This document shows positions 1 through 7,113 of a stretch of 8,241 nt of DNA, one piece after another. Within the stretch, counting starts at the first letter, position 1. Every line of letters begins with the position of its first letter. Below the pieces are notes generated by a model. The model did not search any database, was not told where the DNA came from, and was given only the letters and a program-made list of their open reading frames with translations. The stretch is from Candidatus Proendomicrobium guianensium (GTDB lineage: Bacteria > Elusimicrobiota > Endomicrobiia > Endomicrobiales > Endomicrobiaceae). The stretch lies in NCBI GenBank assembly GCA_009785775.1, contig WQVR01000030.1, positions 1 through 8,241 on the forward strand. Direction: 5' to 3'. Both the position numbers and the translations under genes were made by a program.

Positions 1-1
1 A

Positions 2-352
2 ATAACAACGGAACTAGACAACTTCACCGCTACCTTAGACCCCGACAGGGTTACCCAAATTATAATAAACCTTGTTTCAAACGCGCGTGACGCTATGCCC
101 GAAGGCGGCACTATAGATGTTTCATGCCGCAAACAAAACAATAAATTCATATTAAAAATTGTAGACAACGGCACCGGCATGAACGAAGCCACCTTGTCAC
201 ATCTGTTCGACCCGCTTTTTACCACAAAATTAAAAGGCATAGGGCTTGGGCTTTCAATTGTTAAAGAAATTATAGAATCTCACTTTGGCACCATAAAGGC
301 CGAAAGCGAAGTCGGCGTAGGCACAACTTTTACCGTTGTAATGCCTGTTTAA
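2..352 (+). CDS. Sensor histidine kinase, C-terminal ATP-binding domain (5' end outside window)
   Basis: This is the end of a two-component histidine kinase. The frame is open from base 2, so the gene starts upstream, and the ATG at 95 is internal. The visible 116 residues are nearly a whole HATPase_c domain. Counting from the codon at 2, there is a DPDR segment (13-16), an N box NLVSNARDAM (23-32, Mg/ATP Asn27), a G1 box DNGTGM (55-60), an F box around LFDPLF (68-73) and a G2 box GIGLGLSIV (79-87). All ATP-binding boxes are intact, so the domain should be active. The sensor and phospho-acceptor His regions are not visible, so signal and location are unknown. The receiver gene follows after 21 nt, which suggests co-transcription. 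The G1-F region matches the second kinase (1443-2141) at 17 of 22 positions by my alignment. Confidence 0.93.
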   Translation: MTTELDNFTATLDPDRVTQIIINLVSNARDAMPEGGTIDVSCRKQNNKFILKIVDNGTGMNEATLSHLFDPLFTTKLKGIGLGLSIVKEIIESHFGTIKAESEVGVGTTFTVVMPV

Positions 353-358
353 AAAATC

Positions 359-365
359 AGAGAGG
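359..365 (+). promoter_or_regulatory. Ribosome binding site supporting the GTG start at 374
   Basis: AGAGAGG lies 8 nt before the GTG at 374. No in-frame ATG lies nearby, and the protein read from this GTG reaches the first beta strand and acidic pair of the receiver domain within a dozen residues, as expected. The site therefore fixes a GTG start for the multi-receiver protein. Confidence 0.75.
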
Positions 366-373
366 TTTTTTTA

Positions 374-1450
374 GTGGAAAATCCCAAACTTAACATACTT
401 GTTGCAGACGATGAAGACGGTTTAAGAATTTCTCTCTCCAGCATTTTAGAACTTGAAGGCTACAATGTGCGGGAAGCTGCCGACGGGCAAGAAGCTATAA
501 ACATAATTCAGGACCCTTCTTTTGACATAGACGTAGCCTTTTTAGATATCCGCATGCCAAGCTTTACGGGTGTAGACGCCTTAAGGGAAATAAGCCTTCA
601 CAAGCCCTCCACAACCGCCGTAATGATGACGGCTTATGCCATGAACGACCTTATCCGCGAAGCCCTTGCGCTTGGAGTTTTTGCCTGCGTGAGCAAACCT
701 TTTGAAATAGACGTAATGCTCCAGACTATTGTTGAAATTTGTTCTAAACCGTTAGTGCTTGTATTAGATAAAGACTTAAACGCCGCAAAGCCTGTAGTAA
801 AAAAAATCAAACAAATCGCGGTAGCAACCTTGCAAGGTTCTATTGAAAGCGCTAAAGCGCTTCTTTTGCGCCGAATACCCGATATTGTTTTAATAGATAA
901 AAATTTTGAGGAAGATTTAGCTCCCATAATATTTTTATTAAAAACTGAATTGCCCAAGGCTAAAATCGCAATTATGGGCGAAGGCGGAGTAGGCGCTCAA
1001 ACTGAAAGTATTTTAAAAGAAGCAAGTTCTGAATTATTATTTATAGATAAGCTTACCCAGATAGAAACAATATTTAAAGGTTACACGCCGAGTGCGGCTA
1101 CCGTAGCAATAGTAAGCGACAATATACTAGAGTCTAATAATTTAAAACTTGCCCTTGCGGCAAAAAGCTACGACGTAAGCTATTTTCAAACAGTTAACGA
1201 CGCGTTTACGGGCATTTCGGCGAAAAAAACTTCAACCGTATTTATAGATTCTAAACTTATATCGGGAAATTTAATTTCTTTTAACGCAGAGTTAAAAAAA
1301 CAATTCCCCGACAGTGAAGCCATTTATATGTTTGATTATGAAACTTCGATAAACGCGCAACTTTCCCAGCAAAACATACGCTATATACAACGCCCTTTTG
1401 ACCCTGTAGACATTATAAAACTTATAACAGAAGGTTCAAAAAATGGATAA
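374..1450 (+). CDS. Response regulator with one intact and two degenerate receiver domains
   Basis: The 358-residue protein begins with a canonical receiver domain (about 5-124): acidic pair D12/D13, phospho-acceptor D58 in FLDIRMP, T86 and K108 in SKPF. It should accept a phosphoryl group from a partner histidine kinase. The remaining 230 residues have no DNA-binding, enzyme or HPT motif that I can see, but they show the receiver pattern twice more. Repeat 2 (about 127-236) has VLDKD at 130-134, D175 in VLIDKN and K226, with Gly202 at the Thr position. Repeat 3 (about 243-352) has SDN at 248-250, D292 in VFIDSK, Phe320 at the Thr position and Arg340-Pro341 replacing Lys-Pro. These repeats probably signal by protein contact rather than full phosphorylation chemistry. 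The protein looks cytoplasmic. The GTG start is supported by AGAGAGG upstream; the 3' end overlaps the next kinase by 8 nt. The first receiver is certain; the second and third rest on by-eye alignment. Confidence 0.9.
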   Translation: MENPKLNILVADDEDGLRISLSSILELEGYNVREAADGQEAINIIQDPSFDIDVAFLDIRMPSFTGVDALREISLHKPSTTAVMMTAYAMNDLIREALALGVFACVSKPFEIDVMLQTIVEICSKPLVLVLDKDLNAAKPVVKKIKQIAVATLQGSIESAKALLLRRIPDIVLIDKNFEEDLAPIIFLLKTELPKAKIAIMGEGGVGAQTESILKEASSELLFIDKLTQIETIFKGYTPSAATVAIVSDNILESNNLKLALAAKSYDVSYFQTVNDAFTGISAKKTSTVFIDSKLISGNLISFNAELKKQFPDSEAIYMFDYETSINAQLSQQNIRYIQRPFDPVDIIKLITEGSKNG

Positions 1451-2141
1451 CGGCAAAGAAATATGCCTTACAAGAGAAGAGCTTAACGCCAAAAAAATGG
1501 AAGTATTGGCAAGGTTTGCCGCTATTGCCTCGCACGACTTAAAAAACCCTCTCGCCGGCCTTAAAAATATTGCTTACTACTTTACCAAAGCCATAAAAAT
1601 TGAGGGTGAAACGCCCAACAAAATGTTAAAAATGCTATCTGACACCGTAGACAGAATGGACGCGATGATAGTAAGCATTTTAGACTCTACCCGCGTAAAA
1701 CAACTGCATAAATTGCCTTGCGATATAGGCGTTATTATAAACGCTTTAGCAGACAAGTTTAAAAATGATAAAGTATCTTTTAAACTAAATATTCCCGCAG
1801 GAGTTACGGCAAATGCAGACCCTGATCGCATAAAACAGGTGTTTTCTGAAATATTTTCTAATGCAGAAGATGCCATATCTGGCGAAAGTGTTGAAATTTC
1901 AGTATCTCTTAGCGCCCAAAACGGAATTATAACGGCGGTAATCACCGATAACGGCACAGGTATGAACGAAGAAACCCTATCTAATGCTTTTGACCCTATG
2001 TTTAGCACTAAAGCCGCAAAGTCTCTTGGTATGGGGCTTGCCGTGGCAAAACAACTGGCTATTATGCACGGCGGAAACATCACCGCAACCAGCAAACCCT
2101 CGCAAGGCAGTGTTTTTACCGTAACTCTTTCCCAAAACTAA
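1443..2141 (+). CDS. Soluble histidine kinase without sensor domain
   Basis: This 232-residue protein is a minimal HisKA plus HATPase_c kinase. The phospho-acceptor H31 sits in an H box (IASHDLKNPLAG, 28-39), followed by the second dimerisation helix (about 57-86). The ATP-binding part has DPDR (126-129), Asn140 of the N box (FSNAEDA), G1 DNGTGM (169-174), FDPMF (183-187) and G2 GMGLAVA (196-202). Only about 20 residues precede the dimerisation helix, with no membrane segment, PAS or GAF domain. It is therefore cytosolic and must receive input through a partner, perhaps the overlapping receiver protein. Its ATG lies inside the receiver gene's last codons (8-nt overlap), with AGAAGG at 1429-1434 as ribosome site, so the two are probably translationally coupled. 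Typical sensor kinases are much longer. Family assignment is sure; the phosphorylation partner is inferred. Confidence 0.93.
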   Translation: MDNGKEICLTREELNAKKMEVLARFAAIASHDLKNPLAGLKNIAYYFTKAIKIEGETPNKMLKMLSDTVDRMDAMIVSILDSTRVKQLHKLPCDIGVIINALADKFKNDKVSFKLNIPAGVTANADPDRIKQVFSEIFSNAEDAISGESVEISVSLSAQNGIITAVITDNGTGMNEETLSNAFDPMFSTKAAKSLGMGLAVAKQLAIMHGGNITATSKPSQGSVFTVTLSQN

Positions 2142-2189
2142 TTTTTACTTCGCCTTTGAAATTTTTATTGCTTTATGCCTTTTGCCTTT

Positions 2190-2246
2190 GCGCTTGTCCA
2201 GAGGTTTGCCAACCTCTAGCCGTTTGTGCAAACCTCTGCCAAGCGC
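2190..2246. repeat. Long imperfect inverted repeat / stem-loop in convergent intergenic region
   Basis: GCGCTTG (2190-2196) pairs with CAAGCGC (2240-2246). After a small internal loop, CAGAGGTTTGC (2199-2209) pairs with GCAAACCTCTG (2228-2238). This gives 18 base pairs around an 18-nt loop. The loop contains AACCTCT (2211-2217), identical to AACCTCT at 2231-2237, so AGAGGTT (2200-2206) can form either a short local hairpin or the long stem. There is no T-tract after it and no credible reading frame through it. It lies between the stops of two convergent genes. It may be a repeat element or a structured transcript end; I do not recognise a named family. Confidence 0.7.
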
Positions 2247-2259
2247 CCGCGTTTTTGGG

Positions 2260-2285
2260 TTACTTTTTGCCGCAACAAAAAGTAA
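2260..2285. repeat. 10-bp perfect stem-loop (TTACTTTTTG / CAAAAAGTAA)
   Basis: TTACTTTTTG (2260-2269) and CAAAAAGTAA (2276-2285) are perfect inverted repeats around a 6-nt loop CCGCAA. The stem is AT-rich and has no T-tract following it, so it is not a standard terminator. It sits 13 nt after the long hairpin and 13 nt before the terminator. Its look, a GTTACTTTTT-type hairpin in a convergent gap, resembles short intergenic repeats seen in many genomes, but that comparison is from memory. Confidence 0.65.
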
Positions 2286-2298
2286 TACTGGGGGTTTT

Positions 2299-2325
2299 AA
2301 AGGGGGCAGGTATCGCCCCCTTTTT
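2299..2325. terminator. Bidirectional rho-independent terminator between convergent operons
   Basis: AAAGGGGGC (2299-2307) pairs with GCCCCCTTT (2315-2323) around a 7-nt loop, giving a 9-bp GC-rich stem. On the + strand a run of five T (2321-2325) follows and would end the kinase-receiver transcript. On the - strand the stem begins just past the coaE stop codon and is followed by TTTAAAA, a weaker tail. Its place between two converging genes fits shared use. Confidence 0.88.
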
Positions 2326-2918
2326 CATATTGTGTCTTTTTTTAGGATTTTATATAGGTCGGCAACATTCTTTTTAAGGGCAACTTTTGTAGTGGAATTA
2401 TCTATTACATAATCTGCCATAGCAATTTTTTCGTCCATGGGCATTTGCGAATTTATGCGTTTATCTATTTGTTCAGGGCTTAACCTGTCGCGCGCGGCAA
2501 GGCGGGCGCGTTGAATTTTAAGCGGGGCATAAACAACAACTATTTTGTCGCATATTCTATCTAGCGCCACTTCAAACAAAAGCGGCGCGTTAATTACAAT
2601 ATCATACTTTTTAATTTTTTTTGAAACCTCATTACTAATTGCCGCAATTATGCGCGCGTGCATAATTCTTTCAAGTTTAAGTTTTTTAGAGTAATCGTTA
2701 AAAATTATTTCCCCTACCGCGCGCCTGTTTAAAACTCCGTTGCTTTTTAATATTTTTTCACCAAATGCTTTTACTATTTCTTCCAGTAACGGCTCGCCGC
2801 GCACTGTTAAGGCGCGGGCTATTTTGTCGGCGTCTACAACGTAAGCGCCTAAAGCTTTAAAGTATTTCGCGCTTTCAGACTTGCCTGTGGCAATACCTCC
2901 GGTAAGGCCTATAATCAT
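2325..2918 (-). CDS. coaE: Dephospho-CoA kinase
   Basis: CoaE phosphorylates the ribose 3'-hydroxyl of dephospho-CoA with ATP, the last step of coenzyme A synthesis, in the cytoplasm. The 197-residue length is typical of the family. The sequence shows an N-terminal P-loop GGIATGKS (7-14), the substrate-site DAD motif (29-31), a PLLFE motif (112-116) typical of the CoA-binding lid region, and an arginine-rich RARLAARDR segment (137-145) expected in the nucleotide-binding lid. The ATG overlaps the polA TGA as ATGA, so translation is probably coupled to polA. It is the last gene of the five-gene run; the terminator stem begins 2 nt beyond its stop. coaE next to polA is a known arrangement in other bacteria. 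No key residue is missing. Confidence 0.97.
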   Translation of the reverse strand: MIIGLTGGIATGKSESAKYFKALGAYVVDADKIARALTVRGEPLLEEIVKAFGEKILKSNGVLNRRAVGEIIFNDYSKKLKLERIMHARIIAAISNEVSKKIKKYDIVINAPLLFEVALDRICDKIVVVYAPLKIQRARLAARDRLSPEQIDKRINSQMPMDEKIAMADYVIDNSTTKVALKKNVADLYKILKKDTI

Positions 2919-5641
2919 TTCATTTGCCCCCAGTTTTTACCGTGTGCGGTACCAACTTCTAAAGGCACTTTAAGGGTAACGGCATTTTCCATAGAACGCT
3001 TAATTATTTCTGAAGCCGCATTAAATTCTGTATCAGAAATCTCTGCTAAAAGGTCGTCATGCACCTGAAGCAAAAGTTTAGATTGAAGCCCCTGTTTGTT
3101 AAACTCTTTATAAATATTTAACATGGCTATTTTAATAATGTCTGCAGAGCTTCCTTGTATGGGCGTATTAAGCGCAAGGCGCTCGCCCGCAAGGCGCACA
3201 GCGTGGTTAGAAGATTGTAACTCTTTAACATAACGCACGCGCCCTGTAATTGTTGTAACATAGCCCAGACGCTTTGTGTCTTTAACAATTTTTTCCATCC
3301 ACGCTTTAACGCCATGATAGCGCGCGAAGTAACTGTCTATATAGCTCTTTGCCTCGCCCATGCTAATACCCAGCTGTTTAGAAAGTCCAAAAGGGCTCAT
3401 ACCGTATACTATACCAAAATTTATAGATTTTGCCGCACGGCGCAAATTTTCGTCTACTTGCGCGCCTTGTGGAATATTAAAAATTTCACGCGCTGTAAAA
3501 GCGTGAATATCGCCGCCGCTTTTAAACGCTTTTATTAAAGCCTCGTCTTCTGAAATATGTGCCAGCACGCGTAAGTCTATTTGCGAATAATCCGCAGAAA
3601 AAAATGTTTTGCCCGCACCCGCTACAAAAGCTTCTCTTATTTGCCTGCCATAAGCGGTTTTAACGGGTATATTTTGCAAGTTAGGATCGCTTGAAGAAAG
3701 GCGCCCCGTTGTTGTCAGCGCCTGATTAAACACCGTATGTATACGGGTATTTCCATAATACTCTTCATAAGCTATTATAGGCTCGACATAAGTACTTAAA
3801 AGTTTTTGCACTTCGCGATACTTTAAAAGATTTTGGGCAAAAGGGTAGTTGTCAGACAACTGCGTTAAAACATCTTCATCGGTGGAATACCCCGTTTTAG
3901 TTTTTTTAAGCGCGGGAAACCCTAACTTATTAAACATAATATCTGAAGTTTGCTTGCTTGAGTTTATGTTAAATTCTACACCCGCCTCTTTATATAAAAG
4001 CTTTTCTATATGTTTTATTTCAGAAGACATTTCGCTTTTTAAGCGCTCGAGATAGCTTTTGTCTACCTTTATGCCTTGTATTTCCATGTCAGACAAAACT
4101 TCCACAAGCGGCATTTCCACATTATTAAACAAATGCCCGAGATTATGTTTATTTATTTCATGCTTTAGCGTATCGCAAAGTTCTAGCGAAGCAAGGGCGC
4201 AGGCGCCGCCAAAGTTTGCCGCAAGGTTTATTTCAGCGTCTGAAAAAACTTTTTTCTTATTACCTTTGCCTAAAAAACTTTCATCAGGCAACGTTGTACC
4301 TAAATAGGCCTCTGCAGTGCTTGAAACATCATTATGCTTAGACGGGTCTATGCAGTAAGCCGCAAGCATACCGTCGAAAGCTATATTTTTAAGGCTAATG
4401 CCAAGAGCATTGCATATGTTGCGCTCGCGCTTTAAATCAAACCCTGTTTTTTCTATACTTTTATTTTCAAAAATTTCTTTAAATTCTTGCACAAAAACAT
4501 CTTGGCTAACTTGGGCAATCATCATGTCATTATGGTTAAGCGGCACGTAATAAGCTTTACCGGCGCAGGCAAAACTTATACCGGCAATTTCGGGCTTTAA
4601 AGTATCTGCATTGTTTAAAAGAGTTTTAAACGCAAAGTGTTTTGTTTTGGAAATTTCAAGCGCAAGATTTTTTAAAGCCTCGATGGTGTCTATAATTTCG
4701 GTGTTAAAGTTTAATTGTTTTTTAGAGTATACTTCCTGAACGGTCGCTGATTTTTTAACAGTAATGTCTGAAAGTACCTCGGGCGAGGCTTTTGAAATAA
4801 AAGATTTTAACTCGTACTTTGCAAAAAAAGCATTTGCCTCTGCCGTGTTTGCTTCCTTGGTTTCGGCGTCTTTAAAGTTAAAGGGACAATTAACTTTATC
4901 GCCTGAAAGTTTTACAAGTTCTAAACTTTTTAAAGCGTCATTTGCGCCGCTTCTTAATAATTCCCCTGTTCTTCCGGTAATATCACTCGCGTGGTTTAGT
5001 AAATTTTCGAGGTTGCCATATTCTTTAATAAGTTTAACCGCAGTTTTTTCGCCAATGCCTTTTACGCCCGGCACATTGTCGGAAGCGTCGCCCATAAGGG
5101 CAAACATATAGGGAAGTTTTTGGGGTGGAAGCCCGTATTTTTCTTCAACTTTAAGCGCGTCGTATATGATATTTTTAGAATCATTCCACACGTAAACATT
5201 TTCGCCCACAAGTTGTAAAATATCTTTATCGCCGGTAACAATTACAGTTTTAATGTTTTCCTTTTTGGCGCAAAATGCCATTTTCGCCATTAAGTCATCT
5301 GCTTCAAGCCCCTGAACTTCTGCCGTAAAAATATTAAGCGCGCGTACGGCTTCCCGCGCTATGGGCATTTGGGTAATTAAGTCTTGCTCTAAAGCTTTTC
5401 TGGTGGCTTTATAGTCCGGGTAAATTTCATGGCGGAAGTTTTTTGAAGGATAGTCAAAGCAAACTGCAAAATAATCAGGCGCGGGAAGAGTAGTACCAGA
5501 CCCTTTTTTTATTCTTAAAAGCAATTTTACAAAACCATATACTGCGTTTACGCTTATGCCGCTAGAGGTACTTAAAGGCGGCAAAGCGTGATATGCCCGG
5601 TGCAAATAGGCATTGCCGTCTATAATATAAAAGGTTTTCAT
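2915..5641 (-). CDS. polA: DNA polymerase I (5' nuclease, inactive-looking proofreading domain, family A polymerase)
   Basis: Pol I fills gaps and removes primers and damaged 5' flaps. The 908-residue protein is full length. The 5' nuclease (about 1-290) has D8, the EADD motif (113-116), TGDKD (136-140) and GDASDNVPGVKGIGEKTA (184-201). The middle domain (about 320-500) has the shape of the 3'-5' exonuclease, but its metal ligands are gone: FAFKTLL (336-342) replaces the usual DxE motif, E406 stands for the second Asp, and Cys481 falls where the last Asp should be. Proofreading is therefore unlikely, as in several other bacterial Pol I enzymes. The polymerase domain has motif A DYSQIDLR (684-691), motif B R735, K738, F742 and Y746, and motif C QVHDDLLAE (859-867), where the second acid is Asp863 instead of the usual Glu. 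Its ATG overlaps the trxB stop (ATGA), and its TGA overlaps coaE in the same way. Confidence 0.98.
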   Translation of the reverse strand: MKTFYIIDGNAYLHRAYHALPPLSTSSGISVNAVYGFVKLLLRIKKGSGTTLPAPDYFAVCFDYPSKNFRHEIYPDYKATRKALEQDLITQMPIAREAVRALNIFTAEVQGLEADDLMAKMAFCAKKENIKTVIVTGDKDILQLVGENVYVWNDSKNIIYDALKVEEKYGLPPQKLPYMFALMGDASDNVPGVKGIGEKTAVKLIKEYGNLENLLNHASDITGRTGELLRSGANDALKSLELVKLSGDKVNCPFNFKDAETKEANTAEANAFFAKYELKSFISKASPEVLSDITVKKSATVQEVYSKKQLNFNTEIIDTIEALKNLALEISKTKHFAFKTLLNNADTLKPEIAGISFACAGKAYYVPLNHNDMMIAQVSQDVFVQEFKEIFENKSIEKTGFDLKRERNICNALGISLKNIAFDGMLAAYCIDPSKHNDVSSTAEAYLGTTLPDESFLGKGNKKKVFSDAEINLAANFGGACALASLELCDTLKHEINKHNLGHLFNNVEMPLVEVLSDMEIQGIKVDKSYLERLKSEMSSEIKHIEKLLYKEAGVEFNINSSKQTSDIMFNKLGFPALKKTKTGYSTDEDVLTQLSDNYPFAQNLLKYREVQKLLSTYVEPIIAYEEYYGNTRIHTVFNQALTTTGRLSSSDPNLQNIPVKTAYGRQIREAFVAGAGKTFFSADYSQIDLRVLAHISEDEALIKAFKSGGDIHAFTAREIFNIPQGAQVDENLRRAAKSINFGIVYGMSPFGLSKQLGISMGEAKSYIDSYFARYHGVKAWMEKIVKDTKRLGYVTTITGRVRYVKELQSSNHAVRLAGERLALNTPIQGSSADIIKIAMLNIYKEFNKQGLQSKLLLQVHDDLLAEISDTEFNAASEIIKRSMENAVTLKVPLEVGTAHGKNWGQMK

Positions 5642-6555
5642 ATACTATGGTCTAGGTAATGCTGGGCGCCAAAGGCGGCAAGCGCCCCGTCGGAACATGC
5701 AGTTATAACCTGTTTAAGCATTTTTTTGCGCACGTCTCCGGCGGCAAAAACGCCGTGGTGGTTGGTTTTCATGTTTTCATCGGTTAGCACAGCGCCCGTC
5801 ATATCTAAATCCAGACCTTGGTCTTGCAAAAATTTGGTATTAGGCGTCCAGCCCGCAAAAACAAACATACCGTCTATTTTAAGATTCGCCCTGTGGGTTG
5901 AAAGCACGTTTTTAATATTTACCGACTCTACCCTGTCTACACCCAAAACCTCATCTATAACGGTGTCGTATAGTATTTCAATATTTTTATAAGTTTGCAT
6001 TTTTTCTACCAGTATTGGCGCGGCGCGAAATTTGTCGCGCCTATGCACAACTCTTACAATTTTTGCAATTTTGGCAAGATATATAGCTTCCTGCACGGCA
6101 GAATCTCCCCCGCCGACAACGATAATATTTTTATCTTTGTAAAAAGGACCGTCGCATGTGGCGCAAAAAGAAATTCCCGAACCTATAAACTTTTCTTCAC
6201 CCTTGGCGCCAAGAGGCTTCGGCGTAGAACCGCTTGCTATTATAACTGTTTTGGCTTCATAGGTGTTGTCGGCAAGATATATCCTTTTTGCTTTACTTCT
6301 TATTTCGGCGCGCTCTACATTACCGTATATAATTTCAACGCCGAATTCTCTGGCTTGTTTTTCCATTTTGTGGGTAAGTTCAAAACCGTTGATGCCCCCT
6401 GGAAAACCGGGATAATTTTCTAAAACGTCTGTAATAGCGGCTTGGCCGCCAGCGCCCATTTTTTCAATTAAAACGGTTTTAAGCCGCGCGCGCGCCGCAT
6501 AAATTGCGGCTGTAAGTCCGGCGGGTCCTGCGCCGATGATAATTACATCATACAT
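5638..6555 (-). CDS. trxB: Thioredoxin-disulfide reductase
   Basis: This flavoenzyme passes electrons from NADPH through FAD and a CxxC pair to thioredoxin in the cytoplasm. The 305-residue length is normal for the low-molecular-weight class. It has an N-terminal FAD site GAGPAG (8-13), the redox pair CATC (131-134), an NADPH site GGGDSA (148-153) with HRRDKFRA (171-178), whose arginines favour NADPH, and the C-terminal FAD motif GVFAAGDV (268-275). Near the end, ITACSDGALAA (284-294) has Cys-Ser where Ala-Gly is common; this is a mild variant. TTTCCTT at 6561-6567 (AAGGAAA on the coding strand) is the ribosome site. Its substrate thioredoxin is encoded two genes upstream, so the redox pair is probably co-expressed. 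The stop overlaps polA. Confidence 0.98.
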   Translation of the reverse strand: MYDVIIIGAGPAGLTAAIYAARARLKTVLIEKMGAGGQAAITDVLENYPGFPGGINGFELTHKMEKQAREFGVEIIYGNVERAEIRSKAKRIYLADNTYEAKTVIIASGSTPKPLGAKGEEKFIGSGISFCATCDGPFYKDKNIIVVGGGDSAVQEAIYLAKIAKIVRVVHRRDKFRAAPILVEKMQTYKNIEILYDTVIDEVLGVDRVESVNIKNVLSTHRANLKIDGMFVFAGWTPNTKFLQDQGLDLDMTGAVLTDENMKTNHHGVFAAGDVRKKMLKQVITACSDGALAAFGAQHYLDHSI

Positions 6556-6585
6556 TTTTGTTTCCTTACCCTTTATGTTTATTTT

Positions 6586-7113
6586 TTATTGCAACAGGGC
6601 ATTTATATCTGTCTGCCACGTTCTTTCCATGCCGAGCCTAAAGCCTCTGTAAACATTTGCTATGTTACCGTTTTGGTCTATAATCATAAATGTCGGAATA
6701 GATGTTACGTTGAACCGTCTGGCTCCCACGTTATCCATAATGCCTACTTTATGGGTTATGCCCTTATCCCTCATAAAATGGGCAACAACAGACGGACTTT
6801 CAGACAAATTAACACCCAAAACAACTACACTGTCATTATTTTTATTTGCTATGTGCAGCGCTTCTACCGCGGGCTTTGCAATCACGCACGCCCTGCACCA
6901 CGACGCAAAAAACTCTAAAAACACCACCTGCCCTCTAAAATCTGAAAGCCTTATGGGGTTGCCCAAGTCGTTACTTTGTGTAATGTCTATGCCTTGTAAA
7001 GTAAAATCGTAAGCGGCTTGTGGCGAAGCACTGCGCGTCGCCCTTGCAAAAAGCGCGCCAATCAGCAAAAACATTAATGCCAAAGCAAGTGATAATTTTT
7101 TATAAGTTGTCAT
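6586..7113 (-). CDS. TlpA/ResA-like membrane-anchored thioredoxin
   Basis: The 175-residue protein has an N-terminal hydrophobic segment (about 7-26) after a lysine pair. This fits an uncleaved anchor or signal peptide; I see no lipobox cysteine. The rest is an AhpC/TSA-Redoxin type thioredoxin fold: LSDFRGQVVFLEFFASWC (56-73), active site WCRAC with C73 and C76, and the cis-proline loop SIPTFMIID (138-146, P140). Such proteins act on the outer face of the cytoplasmic membrane as thiol-disulfide oxidoreductases, for example in cytochrome c maturation or general thiol reduction; which applies here cannot be told. The CxxC dipeptide Arg-Ala differs from the more usual Glu-Pro or Pro-Pro types. 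The ATG lies inside the end of trxA (14-nt overlap), with a weak AAGG site (7120-7123). The gap to trxB is 30 nt. No CcdA/DsbD-like electron donor gene is visible. Confidence 0.92.
   Translation of the reverse strand: MTTYKKLSLALALMFLLIGALFARATRSASPQAAYDFTLQGIDITQSNDLGNPIRLSDFRGQVVFLEFFASWCRACVIAKPAVEALHIANKNNDSVVVLGVNLSESPSVVAHFMRDKGITHKVGIMDNVGARRFNVTSIPTFMIIDQNGNIANVYRGFRLGMERTWQTDINALLQ

Noticed and set aside
847..862. AAGCGCT-AA-AGCGCTT inverted repeat within the receiver gene
   Set aside because: Only 7-bp arms with a 2-nt gap in coding sequence; short enough to be chance, with no nearby start or stop.
1577..2095. 172-residue open frame antisense to the second histidine kinase
   Set aside because: The sense frame has every kinase motif; the antisense product has no recognisable motif and is a shadow of the sense codons.
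2156..2412. Two overlapping open frames on the + strand (2156-2377 and 2182-2412), one encoding a Cys-rich, hydrophobic 73-residue peptide
   Set aside because: Both need non-ATG starts, run through three hairpins and the terminator, and extend antisense into coaE. The apparent hydrophobicity comes from T-rich hairpin arms.
5995..6423. 142-residue + strand open frame opposite trxB
   Set aside because: It lies wholly inside trxB with no motif of its own and no credible ribosome site; it is a codon-bias shadow.
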